64,000 nt of DNA from Pelagibacteraceae bacterium AG-359-E06 (lineage in GTDB: Bacteria; Pseudomonadota; Alphaproteobacteria; Pelagibacterales; Pelagibacteraceae): assembly GCA_003280495.1 (NCBI GenBank), contig QCET01000004.1, forward strand, positions 1 to 64,000, in the 5' to 3' direction. Shown piece by piece: positions 44,298-52,810 of this stretch; within the stretch, counting starts at the first letter, position 1, and every line of letters starts with the position of its first letter. Below the pieces are notes generated by a model, which made no database searches, was not told where the DNA came from, and worked only from the letters and a program-made list of their open reading frames with translations. The position numbers and the translations under genes are program-made.

Positions 44298-44549
44298 TTA
44301 AACTGCTTTTTGAGCTGATCTACTTGTCCACCATTTATCCAAAATGAAATACCAGATAGAATTTGCAATTGGTTCAACTATAGCGTCTGTAAGTGCTATA
44401 AGAAAAGAAACATCAGAAATCAACATCAAGCAGGTTATGGCAATTATAAAATGTCCAATAGTATAAATTATTGTTCTTATGATAGACCCTCTATTCGATG
44501 AATAGATTGATTTTGCAGCGTTAAAAATACCTTTTTTAAATTCAGTCAT
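44298..44549 (-). CDS. DUF2061-like small membrane protein
   Basis: The 83-aa product has two membrane segments (about 22-44 and 46-66) separated by DVSFLIALTDAIVEPIANSIWYF, ending in the basic ILDKWWTSRSAQKAV. This resembles DUF2061 proteins, whose pattern is a pair of helices with a C-terminal W/Y-rich signature. A 7-2-7 palindrome lies 5 bp upstream of the start codon and would sit in its promoter or leader, so it may be under the control of the adjacent mntR. Confidence 0.6.
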   Translation of the reverse strand: MTEFKKGIFNAAKSIYSSNRGSIIRTIIYTIGHFIIAITCLMLISDVSFLIALTDAIVEPIANSIWYFILDKWWTSRSAQKAV

Positions 44550-44553
44550 AAAG

Positions 44554-44569
44554 TTTAGCCAAGGCTAAA
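44554..44569. promoter_or_regulatory. Candidate MntR box
   Basis: TTTAGCCAAGGCTAAA is a perfect 7-2-7 inverted repeat between the DUF2061-like gene and mntR. Its core TAGCCAAGGCTA differs at one base from TAGCAAAGGCTA of the E. coli mntH MntR site as I recall it. It lies 57 bp before the mntR ATG and 5 bp before the divergent gene's ATG. Confidence 0.55.
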
Positions 44570-44626
44570 ATATATAGCTTTTGCTAATTTTTCAAGAAAA
44601 TAATATAAGCTTATTGATAAATTAAT

Positions 44627-45034
44627 ATGAAAAGAACTAGATTTAGTAGTCCAAGATATTTTAAGCTGAGTAAAAAACAAAATTCTAATGAAATTTTAGA
44701 AGATTATGTTGAGGCTATTGAAGAAATTTCAAAAGATAAGAAAGATGTTAAAAACATAGATCTATCAAAACATTTTGGGGTTTCAAATGCTACAGTTAAT
44801 AAAAATATAAAAAGATTAATCAAAGCGAAGTTAGTTACGAGCGAAAAATATAGGTCAGTTCATTTGACCACCAATGGTAAAAAGCTTGCATTAGATTCAA
44901 ATGCAAGGCATGAAATTGTATTTAAATTTTTAAGAAAAATTGGTGTTCCCAAAAAGATTGCTGAGGAAGATTCAGAAGGTATGGAGCATCATATAAGTTT
45001 TCAAACGTTAAAGATTATGAAAGCACTTATATAA
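44627..45034 (+). CDS. mntR: MntR-type manganese-dependent regulator
   Basis: The 135-aa product has an N-terminal winged helix (about 20-80) and a dimer domain. The Mn ligands seen in B. subtilis MntR are present: Asp and Glu in EDYVEAIEE, His in ARHEIV, and Glu, Glu, His in DSEGMEHHIS. It represses manganese uptake genes when Mn(II) is high. It has an 18-residue basic N-terminal extension (FSSPRYFKLSK). No Mn transporter gene is in the window. A candidate binding site lies upstream. Confidence 0.88.
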   Translation: MKRTRFSSPRYFKLSKKQNSNEILEDYVEAIEEISKDKKDVKNIDLSKHFGVSNATVNKNIKRLIKAKLVTSEKYRSVHLTTNGKKLALDSNARHEIVFKFLRKIGVPKKIAEEDSEGMEHHISFQTLKIMKALI

Positions 45035-46054
45035 TTATTTTAAAACGCTATATTGATAGCCCCACCATTTTATTAACTTGTTTTTTATTGGTAGAGTACA
45101 ATTAACTCTTCCACGCCTTTTTTTAAAAGGCACTTTAAATAAAAGCTCAATATCATTATTATTTACAAAACTTGTCTCAGTATTTTTCCATTCTCCACCA
45201 GAGTTATCAAAACAATTTATTCCCTTTACATTTTCATTAAAAAATAATTTTATATTTATAGGATTCTCATCTTTTAACATTGTAATCTTTGGTTGATAGT
45301 CTTTAAGATCAAATGGTCTAGATCTTAATATTCTTTTAAATCTTTGGATTTTTCCATAATTTTCATTCATACTAAAACGCGGTAAATAATTAATATTTTC
45401 TTTAAGTGAGATAACTCCGCTATGTTGGCCAAACATAATTTTGTAACCTCTTTTTTTTAACAAACTTATAATTTCGGTATTTGTCTCTCCAAATGGGTGA
45501 GAAAAAATATCTGATATTTCTCCTATCTCTCTCTGATAATCAATTTGTGATTTTTTAATATCTTCATCGATTTCCTCGATTGACATATTTACAAAATACT
45601 CATGAGAGAAGCTATGTCCGCCGATAGTAACAAGGCCGCTTCTTTTCAATTCTCTGATCTGTTCCCATGTCATATAATTTGGATGATTAATATTGACCTC
45701 CCTAGTATTAACAAACAAAATGAATGGTATTTTTTTTTGCTTAAGTATTGGCCATCCATTTTCATAAAAACTTTTAAAAGAGTCGTCTATAGTCAAAAGA
45801 ATTTTAATATTTTGAAATTTTATTTTTCCTGAAACATAATCCTTAAATTGCTGCGCGCTTATAAAACCATATTTGGACTCTTCTAATAGCTTTATATGCT
45901 CTTGGAACATTTCTAATTTAACATTTGTACTTACCAAGGACGGTTTGTTTTCATTAATTCTGTGATACATAAATGAAAGTACACCTTTGTCTTGCGCTAG
46001 CGCTTCAAAAGTTAAACAAAAAAATATTGTAAAAAGTGCTAAAAATCTTGTCAT
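45035..46054 (-). CDS. Exported polysaccharide deacetylase-family protein
   Basis: The 339-aa product has a signal peptide (MTRFLALFTIFFCLTFEALA, residues 1-20), so it acts in the periplasm or outside. The NodB-homology region shows LLTIDDSFKSFYENGWP (catalytic Asp-Asp), GGHSFSHEYF (metal His) and SHPFGETNTE. It removes acetyl or formyl groups from a glycan; the C-terminal region (about 250-339) is an added beta-rich domain. The target glycan is unknown. It converges on mntR with no gap. Confidence 0.82.
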   Translation of the reverse strand: MTRFLALFTIFFCLTFEALAQDKGVLSFMYHRINENKPSLVSTNVKLEMFQEHIKLLEESKYGFISAQQFKDYVSGKIKFQNIKILLTIDDSFKSFYENGWPILKQKKIPFILFVNTREVNINHPNYMTWEQIRELKRSGLVTIGGHSFSHEYFVNMSIEEIDEDIKKSQIDYQREIGEISDIFSHPFGETNTEIISLLKKRGYKIMFGQHSGVISLKENINYLPRFSMNENYGKIQRFKRILRSRPFDLKDYQPKITMLKDENPINIKLFFNENVKGINCFDNSGGEWKNTETSFVNNNDIELLFKVPFKKRRGRVNCTLPIKNKLIKWWGYQYSVLK

Positions 46055-46105
46055 ATACCTCTGTTTATATTGTTTTTGAAACTATATAAAGTTAAACAAT
46101 AAAAT

Positions 46106-47011
46106 ATGTTACTAAGTATTACCATAAAATTATTCGAAGTGGTTTTCCCAGTTTTTTTTGTTATTGGAATTGGCTATTGGTTTGGAAAAAATAATCCTAG
46201 ATTTGACACAAATGTAATAACAGACTTTGTAGGAAAGATTGGGGTGCCATGTTTATTATTTTATTCACTTGTCTCAACTTCTTTAGATTTTAATACTTTT
46301 ATAAAGTTTGGTGGTATCACTTTTTTGTTTGTTAGTCTTTTTGCTATACCAGGAATAATTATACTGAAATTAATTAAAAGAGACTCAATTACCGAATTAG
46401 GTCCTTTAATTTTACCTAATTGTGGAAATATTGGGTTACCACTAGCAATTTTCGCGTACGGTTCGAATGGATTTGCAATAGGTGGGTCTATTGCATCGGT
46501 TATAATGTTATTACATTTTACCTTAGGAATTTTTTTAGCAAGCAAAAAGTTGAGTTTAGGACCTTTGCTGAAATCTGTTCCAATGTACGTAATATTTTTA
46601 TCAGCATTTTTATTATATTTCAAAATCGAGGCTCCACAATTCTTAATTAATACAACTATGCTAATTGGTTATGCTGCAATTTTTCTTGTGCTTGCTTCAT
46701 TAGGTATTGCTTTAAGTACTTTAAAAACTAAAAATATTTATGAAACATCAATCTTATCAGCGTTTAGATTACTAGTTGGTCCTATTGTTGGTTTTCTTAT
46801 AATTGATTATTTTAATCTTAAAAGTTATGAGGCTGGGATCGTACTAATTCAATGCTCAATGCCATCTGCTATATTGAATTTTTTACTAGCAAAAATGTAC
46901 TCGAGGAAAATTCATGCTACTAATATAGCCTCAGTTATCATGACATCAACAGCTTTATCATTCATCACTATACCAATTATAGTGTTAATTGCTTTAACCT
47001 ATTATAATTAA
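46106..47011 (+). CDS. AEC-family transporter
   Basis: The 301-aa product has about ten membrane segments and the auxin-efflux-carrier-type pattern: FFVIGIGYWFGK at the N-terminus, GKIGVPCLLFYSLV (helix break with Pro) and LPNCGNIGLPLAIFAYG, with symmetric breaks in the second half (QCSMPSAILNFLLAKMY). Members export or import small organic acids such as malate. The substrate is not readable. Confidence 0.88.
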   Translation: MLLSITIKLFEVVFPVFFVIGIGYWFGKNNPRFDTNVITDFVGKIGVPCLLFYSLVSTSLDFNTFIKFGGITFLFVSLFAIPGIIILKLIKRDSITELGPLILPNCGNIGLPLAIFAYGSNGFAIGGSIASVIMLLHFTLGIFLASKKLSLGPLLKSVPMYVIFLSAFLLYFKIEAPQFLINTTMLIGYAAIFLVLASLGIALSTLKTKNIYETSILSAFRLLVGPIVGFLIIDYFNLKSYEAGIVLIQCSMPSAILNFLLAKMYSRKIHATNIASVIMTSTALSFITIPIIVLIALTYYN

Positions 47012-47299
47012 TTATTTTGTTTCTTTCTTCTTATCTGATTTAGGTTCAGAAGATTGGGGCTCATTTTCTTTTAAATATTTTGCAACTTTTCCCTTATTGA
47101 AAGTAAATAGATATGGATCTTGTCTAACTAATCCAGAACAAAAAGCTACAGGATCATCTGATTTTATTTTTGAGGATTTTATATCTTCTACGCAATTGTT
47201 GAAGTAACGCACCTCTCTATATTGCTCCTCCACTTTCAAGCCGACTAACAGAGCAATCTCAACTGCAATTATAAATAGCATTATCGATGTTGCTTTCAT
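47012..47299 (-). CDS. Small anchored protein, unknown
   Basis: ATG at 47299 is chosen (95 aa); a TTG two codons upstream was rejected. It has one N-terminal membrane segment (about 3-20), then a soluble part with two Cys (NNCVEDI, AFCSGLV) that could form a disulfide, and a charged tail (EPQSSEPKSDKKKETK). Probably periplasmic. No family recognised. It converges with the AEC gene with no spacer. Confidence 0.55.
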   Translation of the reverse strand: MKATSIMLFIIAVEIALLVGLKVEEQYREVRYFNNCVEDIKSSKIKSDDPVAFCSGLVRQDPYLFTFNKGKVAKYLKENEPQSSEPKSDKKKETK

Positions 47300-47408
47300 T
47301 ACCAATCGGTAGTTTGTTTCTTTTAAAAAGTCAAATTTTTTAATTCAAATTATTAGCTTTACAAATAAGCTACTTTTCAATTATTATGAAACTAAATTAG
47401 GGGGATAA

Positions 47409-47945
47409 ATGGCGCACAGTGAGAAAGCAGACGGGCTTCAAAAACCGGATAAAGAAACCGAAGGTTATGTTTTTAACCATATGATGTTAAGGATTAAAGA
47501 TCCAAAAAAATCCTTAGAGTTTTATTCAAAAGTAATGGGTATGAGATTAGTAAGAAAAATTGATTTTCCTTCTATGAAATTTAGTTTGTATTTCTTAGGA
47601 AATTTAACCGATGAAGAAGTAAACAAACTTCCAAAAGATACGCATGAAAGAACAGCATGGACATTTAAACAAAAAACTATGCTGGAGCTAACTCATAACT
47701 GGGGTTCGGAAAATGATAAAAATTTAAAGCATCATGATGGAAATTCTGAACCAAAAGGTTTTGGACATATAGCTTTCTCAGTTCCAGATGTTTACGCGGC
47801 TTGTAAAAGATTTGAGAAATATGGAGTAGAATTTATTAAAAAACCTGATGATGGATCAATGAAAGGTTTGGCATTTATAAAAGATCCCGATGGTTACTGG
47901 ATTGAAATTCTTAACGCAGAGGCAACTGCTGGCTTGGCAAAATAA
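47409..47945 (+). CDS. gloA: Lactoylglutathione lyase (glyoxalase I)
   Basis: The 178-aa product has the VOC fold: [26 protein letters not shown] (metal His region), then [25 protein letters not shown] and [13 protein letters not shown] with the second metal Glu. It turns the methylglyoxal-glutathione adduct into lactoylglutathione. A strong GGGGG ribosome site precedes the ATG. It may be first in a unit with the dehydrogenase operon, but a palindrome separates them. Confidence 0.94.
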   Translation: MAHSEKADGLQKPDKETEGYVFNHMMLRIKDPKKSLEFYSKVMGMRLVRKIDFPSMKFSLYFLGNLTDEEVNKLPKDTHERTAWTFKQKTMLELTHNWGSENDKNLKHHDGNSEPKGFGHIAFSVPDVYAACKRFEKYGVEFIKKPDDGSMKGLAFIKDPDGYWIEILNAEATAGLAK

Positions 47946-47988
47946 TTCAATCTTAGGTAGTATAAATTAATCAAATTCATAATGTTTT

Positions 47989-48009
47989 ATTTGAGATTGA
48001 TTCTCAAAT
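47989..48009. promoter_or_regulatory. Fur/Irr-like palindrome upstream of dehydrogenase operon
   Basis: ATTTGAGA-N5-TCTCAAAT is a perfect 8-bp inverted repeat. The core TTGAGATTGATTCTCAA differs at one base from the Fur-family pattern TTGAGAATNATTCTCAA. It lies 76 bp before the cytochrome c gene, where an operator would be expected. This suggests metal (iron or manganese) control, but it is inferred by resemblance. Confidence 0.45.
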
Positions 48010-48084
48010 TGTTGCAGAGCGACTTGCATTAAAAGTTTTATATTAATAAACTATTAACTATTAAGAAAAGTGAGAGAGGGGAGC

Positions 48085-48444
48085 TTGAAACTTTTATTAA
48101 TATTTTTTATTGCAATTTTAATTCACCAATCACAAATTATTGCTGGTGCAAATGAACTGTTTATAAAAAATTGCGCTACTTGCCACTCTGTGCAAAAGGG
48201 CGACAAAACACTTCGAGCTGGCCCAAACTTATGGGGAGTGTTCGGAAGAAAAGCTGCAACACATAAATCTTATCCAATGTATTCAGAGGCGCTTCAAAAA
48301 TCCAAAATTGTTTGGAATGATGATCATTTAGATAAATGGCTGACGAATTCAAGAGAATACGTCAAAGGTTCTATAATGATGTATGCTCAATCTGATGCAG
48401 GCGTAAGAAAAAACATAATAAATTATTTAAAAACTTTAAAATAA
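48085..48444 (+). CDS. Periplasmic class I cytochrome c
   Basis: The start is taken as TTG at 48085, which has GAGGGGAG at good spacing and gives a clean signal peptide (MKLLLIFFIAILIHQSQIIA, residues 1-20); GTG at 48070 would break this up. The mature protein has CATCH (30-34) for haem attachment, GPNLWGVFGRKA and an axial Met in KGSIMMYAQ, as in c2/c550 cytochromes. It is first of a three-gene operon and probably takes electrons from the GMC dehydrogenase to the respiratory chain. Confidence 0.85.
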   Translation: MKLLLIFFIAILIHQSQIIAGANELFIKNCATCHSVQKGDKTLRAGPNLWGVFGRKAATHKSYPMYSEALQKSKIVWNDDHLDKWLTNSREYVKGSIMMYAQSDAGVRKNIINYLKTLK

Positions 48445-48469
48445 TTTATTAAAAGAGAGGAGAACGCAA

Positions 48470-49015
48470 ATGAGATTATTGAACAAAAGTACAATATCTC
48501 GAAGAACGTTTCTTAAAACTGGAACAGTAACTGCTCTTGGATTAACAATAATGGGACCGATGATAATCGGAAAAGACAAATCCTGGGCTGCTACTTTCAG
48601 TAATATAGGGGCGGATGATGCTGCTACTCTTATCCAGATGGCGAGAGATATATACCCTCACGATTTTTTAGCAGATAAATACTATGCTAAAGTAATCCAA
48701 GGATATGACTCTGCTGCCGGTAAAGATAAGGCATTAAAGTCAATGATTAGCAAAGAATGTAAAAAGATAAATTCTTCTGCTAAAAAGAAATATAAAAACA
48801 ATTATCGCATGATCAATCGGGAAGTTGAGCGTGTAGATATCCTTAAATCAAACACTAAGTCACCTTTATTTGCAAAAGTTAGAGGCGACCTAGTTACTGG
48901 TTTATATAATAATAAAGAGGTCTGGCCAAAATTCGGTTACGAAGGTGAGTCGGCTTCAAAAGGCGGATATCTAAATCGCGGTTACAACGACATCGACTGG
49001 TTAGATAAAGTATAG
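48470..49015 (+). CDS. Tat-exported small subunit of GMC dehydrogenase
   Basis: The 181-aa product starts with a twin-arginine signal, SRRTFLKTGTVTALGLT (about 10-26), so the folded complex would be exported via Tat. The mature part (FSNIGADDAATLIQMARDIYPHDFLAD) resembles the gluconate-2-dehydrogenase subunit-3 group, which acts as chaperone and escort for the flavoprotein. Strong GGAG ribosome site. It lies 9 bp before the large subunit, preceded by AGGAGG. Confidence 0.78.
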   Translation: MRLLNKSTISRRTFLKTGTVTALGLTIMGPMIIGKDKSWAATFSNIGADDAATLIQMARDIYPHDFLADKYYAKVIQGYDSAAGKDKALKSMISKECKKINSSAKKKYKNNYRMINREVERVDILKSNTKSPLFAKVRGDLVTGLYNNKEVWPKFGYEGESASKGGYLNRGYNDIDWLDKV

Positions 49016-49024
49016 GAGGACATA

Positions 49025-50593
49025 ATGGCTAAATTTTCAAAAAATGATGACAGCTTAGTCGTTATCATAGGATCAGGTGCTGGTGGCGGTGTTCTAGGTA
49101 TGGAACTAGCTATGAAAGGCATCAAAACAGTGGTACTCGAAGCTGGTGGCAGACACGGGCCTCAAGACTTTGTTAACGATGAATGGGCAAGCTTTGGTCA
49201 AATTAGTTGGTTAGATCAAAGAACGACGTCCGGGGACTGGAGAGTTTCTAGAGACTTTTCAGGATTACCGTCATGGATAGTAAAGGCTGTGGGTGGTTCA
49301 ACACTACACTGGGCTGGTGCTTCATTACGTTTTCAACCGCATGAATGGAAAGTTAAGACAAATTATGGAAACATTAAAAACACTTCCATCATGGACTGGC
49401 CAATTGACCATAAAGAAATGGACAAATGGTACACTCGAGCTGAAAATCATATGGGTACACTAGGTACAGGTGGTAGAGAAAGATTGCCTGGAAACAATAA
49501 CTATAAGGTGTTTGAAGCGGGCGCTAAGAGAATGGGATATAAAAATTTCCATACTGGAAATATGTCTATTAACTCTAAACCATACGATGGTCGTGTGGCT
49601 TGTCAGCAAATCGGATTCTGCTTTCAAGGCTGTAAATCAGGTGCCAAATGGTCCGCTGGTTATGTTTCTATTCCAAAAGGTGAAGCAACAGGAAACCTAG
49701 AATGTAGAACGAACGCTCAAGTTATAAAAATAGAACATGATAAGAGTGGTAAAGTAACTGGTGTTGTTTACGCTGATGCAAAAGGCAAACAACAGAGACA
49801 AAAGGCTAGAGTAGTATGTGTAGCAGGTAATTCAATCGAATCGCCTAGACTATTATTAAACTCTGAGTCAAGTATGTTCAAAAATGGTCTAGCAAATTCA
49901 TCAGGTGAAGTAGGTAAAAACTACATGCGTCACATGACTGCTAGTACATATGCTATTTTTGAAAACCCAGTATACTTTTACAGAGGTACAACAATGGCTG
50001 GAATAGTTACCGATGAATCTATCAATGATCCAAAAAGAGGATTTGTGGGAGGATACGAGTTGGAAACACTAGCTCTTGGTTTACCATTTATGGCAGCGTT
50101 CTTAGATCCAGGACAATGGGGTCGAGGATTTGCGTCATCAATGGAAAGATATGATCACATGGCAGGATTATGGATTGTGGGAGAAGATATGCCACAATCT
50201 ACAAACGCTGTGACATTGCACAAAAAACTAAAAGATCAGCATGGAATGCCGATACCAAACGTCAATTTCTCAGATCATGAAAATGATATTAAAATGAGAA
50301 ATCATGCTTGGAAGCAATCTACTGCTCTTTATAAATCAGTTGGTGCAACAAAAGTCTTACAAACGCCTCCATATCCATCTACTCACAACCTTGGTACAAA
50401 TAGAATGAGTGCTAGTGCAAAAGATGGGGTATGTAATAGAAATGGTCAAACTTGGGATATTAAAAATTTATTTATCTCGGATGGTAGCCAATTTACTACT
50501 GGGGCAGCTGAAAACCCAACATTAACGATTGTTGCGCTTGCAATGAGACAGGCTGAATTTATAGCTAAACAAATGTCTTCGAAGGCAATTTAG
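49025..50593 (+). CDS. GMC-family flavoprotein dehydrogenase
   Basis: The 522-aa product has an N-terminal FAD loop VVIIGSGAGGGVLGMEL (about 11-27), VLEAGGRHGP, AVGGSTLHWAG and C-terminal HNLGTNRMS and SDGSQFTTGAAENPTLTIV with the His/Asn catalytic pair. It matches large subunits of gluconate, sorbitol and fructose dehydrogenases that use a partner small subunit and cytochrome c. It has no signal of its own and would ride out with the Tat subunit. The substrate, a sugar, sugar acid or alcohol, is unknown. Confidence 0.87.
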   Translation: MAKFSKNDDSLVVIIGSGAGGGVLGMELAMKGIKTVVLEAGGRHGPQDFVNDEWASFGQISWLDQRTTSGDWRVSRDFSGLPSWIVKAVGGSTLHWAGASLRFQPHEWKVKTNYGNIKNTSIMDWPIDHKEMDKWYTRAENHMGTLGTGGRERLPGNNNYKVFEAGAKRMGYKNFHTGNMSINSKPYDGRVACQQIGFCFQGCKSGAKWSAGYVSIPKGEATGNLECRTNAQVIKIEHDKSGKVTGVVYADAKGKQQRQKARVVCVAGNSIESPRLLLNSESSMFKNGLANSSGEVGKNYMRHMTASTYAIFENPVYFYRGTTMAGIVTDESINDPKRGFVGGYELETLALGLPFMAAFLDPGQWGRGFASSMERYDHMAGLWIVGEDMPQSTNAVTLHKKLKDQHGMPIPNVNFSDHENDIKMRNHAWKQSTALYKSVGATKVLQTPPYPSTHNLGTNRMSASAKDGVCNRNGQTWDIKNLFISDGSQFTTGAAENPTLTIVALAMRQAEFIAKQMSSKAI

Positions 50594-50992
50594 TTGTTAA
50601 AAAACTACTTAAAAAAAGGCCCCTTTCATGGGGCCTTTTTTATTTGTGCGTTTATTTTAGTAAGTAGTTGTGCGACTAAAAATAATTTTCAAAATAGCTT
50701 CACAATAAAACAACAAAAAAATGTTGAGATTTTTACTGTAAGGGACTTTTATACTCAAAATAAATATCAATTATATTTTGATGTAGTTAATAGGAATAAA
50801 GACGTCACAATTGCGAAAATTAATCTGTATGTTTTTGACGAGGATTGTAAAAATGTTAAAGAAAATGATAAATCAGATAAAATTTTATCTTCAACGCCTG
50901 TTTTTATAAGGCCAATGCAAATTGGAGTTGTCTCTTTTTATCCTGACAAAAGAATCACTTGTTATATTATAAGAAATATTGAAAAATATTAA
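50594..50992 (+). CDS. Putative lipoprotein whose signal codons contain a terminator
   Basis: The only usual start in frame is TTG at 50594, immediately after the previous stop. The product (132 aa) begins LKNYLKKGPFHGAFFICAFILVSSC: a basic n-region, a hydrophobic core and a lipobox VSSC with Cys26 as the lipidated residue. The signal peptide is thus encoded over the GC-rich terminator hairpin at 50612-50641. The mature part is beta-rich (FTIKQQKNVEIF) with conserved-looking Cys. Function unknown. If the hairpin acts, only read-through transcripts give this protein. Confidence 0.55.
   Translation: MLKNYLKKGPFHGAFFICAFILVSSCATKNNFQNSFTIKQQKNVEIFTVRDFYTQNKYQLYFDVVNRNKDVTIAKINLYVFDEDCKNVKENDKSDKILSSTPVFIRPMQIGVVSFYPDKRITCYIIRNIEKY
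50612..50641 (+). terminator. Rho-independent terminator after the GMC operon
   Basis: Six-bp GC stem GGCCCC/GGGGCC (50618-50623 with 50630-50635), loop TTTCAT, flanked by A7 and T6, so the stem extends as A-T pairs. It follows the GMC gene by 18 bp. It is inside the signal-peptide coding region of the next gene. Confidence 0.85.
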
Positions 50993-51351
50993 TGAATTTA
51001 AATTCAAAAAAAAATATGTTTTTTATTCTTAAAATCTTACTAGCCGCTGTAGTAATTGCGTTTGCAAGCTGGTTATCTGGAAAATATCCAAAACTAGCTG
51101 GATTTATTATTGCACTACCTTTAGCTACAATTATCGCTTTAGTTTTTTCTTACATTGAACATAAAAATCCTGAAAATACTATAACGTTTGCTAAGTCGGT
51201 TTTGGTTGCTGTTCCTGTTAGTTATTTTTTTTTCATACCATTTTTTTTCGCAAAATCTTTAAACAACAATTTTTGGTTAATTTATTTACTTGGGTTATTA
51301 CTTTTAATAATAGCATTTTTCGTTCATAAATTTATAGTTTCTTTACTTTAA
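50992..51351 (+). CDS. Four-segment membrane protein, unknown
   Basis: The 119-aa product has about four hydrophobic segments (about 8-26, 34-52, 66-87, 93-115) with LSGKYPKLAGFIIALPLATIIAL in the second, a shape seen in DUF3147-like small membrane proteins; the family link is weak. Its ATG overlaps the lipoprotein stop by one base (TAATG). It converges with the nnr gene. Confidence 0.55.
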   Translation: MNLNSKKNMFFILKILLAAVVIAFASWLSGKYPKLAGFIIALPLATIIALVFSYIEHKNPENTITFAKSVLVAVPVSYFFFIPFFFAKSLNNNFWLIYLLGLLLLIIAFFVHKFIVSLL

Positions 51352-51352
51352 T

Positions 51353-52798
51353 TTACAGAATTTTTCTCAAGGCAGAGGGAATGCATCTTATGATATCCTC
51401 TGCGATTAAACCTTTTCCAAATTTATTGGCAGCCTCTGAATGTAACCAAACGCCTGCGCACGCTGCCTGAAATGAACTCATTTTACTGTCTCCAACTAAA
51501 CTTGAAATAATACCTGATAGAACGTCACCTGATCCAATTGTGGCAAGCTCAGGTGTTGAATTTGTATTGATGCATATTTCTCCGTTCGGTGATGCAATAA
51601 TAGTGTTGTAGCCCTTAAGGACAATAACTGCATTGGAGCGTTTTGAGGCTAGCGATGCGGCAGTGATTTTGTTTTTTAAAGAAATTTTAGGAAAAATATT
51701 TTTAAATTCTCCTTCATGAGGTGTAAGTATTTTATTTTTATTTAATAATAAAAATAGTCTCCTTTGTTTATTTTTAAAGACTGAAAGTGCATCACCATCA
51801 AGTGTTACAAATTTTATTTTTTCTAATGCAAAGCATGTTATATCAAGTATTTTTTTATTTAAACCTGCTCCGGGTCCAATTAAAAAATTGTTAATTTTAA
51901 ATTCCCTTAAAATATTTATAAACTGCTCAAAGGATTCACAATTAATTTTTAAAGATGAAGGGAAAATAATTTGTGCAAGTTTTATAATTTTTTTATTACC
52001 TAAAATAGTTACTGATCCTGTGCCAACTTTAAGTGCTGACATAGCAGATAATATTGATGCACCGGCTGTATCTTCGTCTCCACCAAATATATATAATTTG
52101 CCTCTAGTATATTTATGAGAACTTTTTAATTTTTTAGGAAATTTTTTTAACCATAAGCTTGGACAATTCTCATAGCAATAATTTTTTTTTACACTTTCTT
52201 TTAATCCAATTTTAACTACTCTTATTGCTCCAGCATATTCTTTTCCTTCATTTAAAATATGACCAAATTTTTTTGAGTGTATTGCAAGAGTATAATCAGC
52301 TTTAATTGCCTGTTTCATCGGTTGCCCAGTGTCACCATTAATTCCGGATGGAAAGTCTACTGCTATAACTTTATTTTTTGATTTATTTATTCTTTTGAAA
52401 AGATCTTTATACTTTTTTTTAATGTTTCTATTAAGACCAAAACCAAATATACAATCAACAATTAATTCGTTCTTATTAATCTTAGAATTAGTGTTTTCAT
52501 CAACTTTAATATTTAATCGCTTAAGTGCCTTTAAAGCATCGCCCGAGTAATGGCTAAGATGAGTTGTTGATATAATTCTGACTTGATATCCTTTATTGAT
52601 TAATTCATGTCCAATAATAAATCCGTCACCACCATTGTTTCCTGGACCACAATAAATAAGAAAGTTTTTTGATTTATTAATTTTTAAAATTTCCTTTGCA
52701 CAACCCTGCCCTGCCTTTTTCATAAAAAAAAATGAGTTTTTATTTTTGAAGTTATTAGACTCAATTTTTTTCATTGTTTTAACGCTAATAACTCTCAT
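51353..52798 (-). CDS. nnr: NAD(P)HX epimerase/dehydratase (bifunctional)
   Basis: The 481-aa product joins the epimerase domain (about 1-205, YCGPGNNGGDGFIIG, VDFPSGINGDTG) and the ADP-dependent dehydratase (about 220-475, FGGDEDTAGASILSA, LIGPGAGL, LTPHEGEF, GSGDVLSGIISSL). It repairs hydrated NADH and NADPH. The order N-terminal epimerase then dehydratase is the usual bacterial fused form (E. coli YjeF). Full length. Confidence 0.95.
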   Translation of the reverse strand: MRVISVKTMKKIESNNFKNKNSFFFMKKAGQGCAKEILKINKSKNFLIYCGPGNNGGDGFIIGHELINKGYQVRIISTTHLSHYSGDALKALKRLNIKVDENTNSKINKNELIVDCIFGFGLNRNIKKKYKDLFKRINKSKNKVIAVDFPSGINGDTGQPMKQAIKADYTLAIHSKKFGHILNEGKEYAGAIRVVKIGLKESVKKNYCYENCPSLWLKKFPKKLKSSHKYTRGKLYIFGGDEDTAGASILSAMSALKVGTGSVTILGNKKIIKLAQIIFPSSLKINCESFEQFINILREFKINNFLIGPGAGLNKKILDITCFALEKIKFVTLDGDALSVFKNKQRRLFLLLNKNKILTPHEGEFKNIFPKISLKNKITAASLASKRSNAVIVLKGYNTIIASPNGEICINTNSTPELATIGSGDVLSGIISSLVGDSKMSSFQAACAGVWLHSEAANKFGKGLIAEDIIRCIPSALRKIL

Positions 52799-52810
52799 AA
52801 AACTTTTAAA

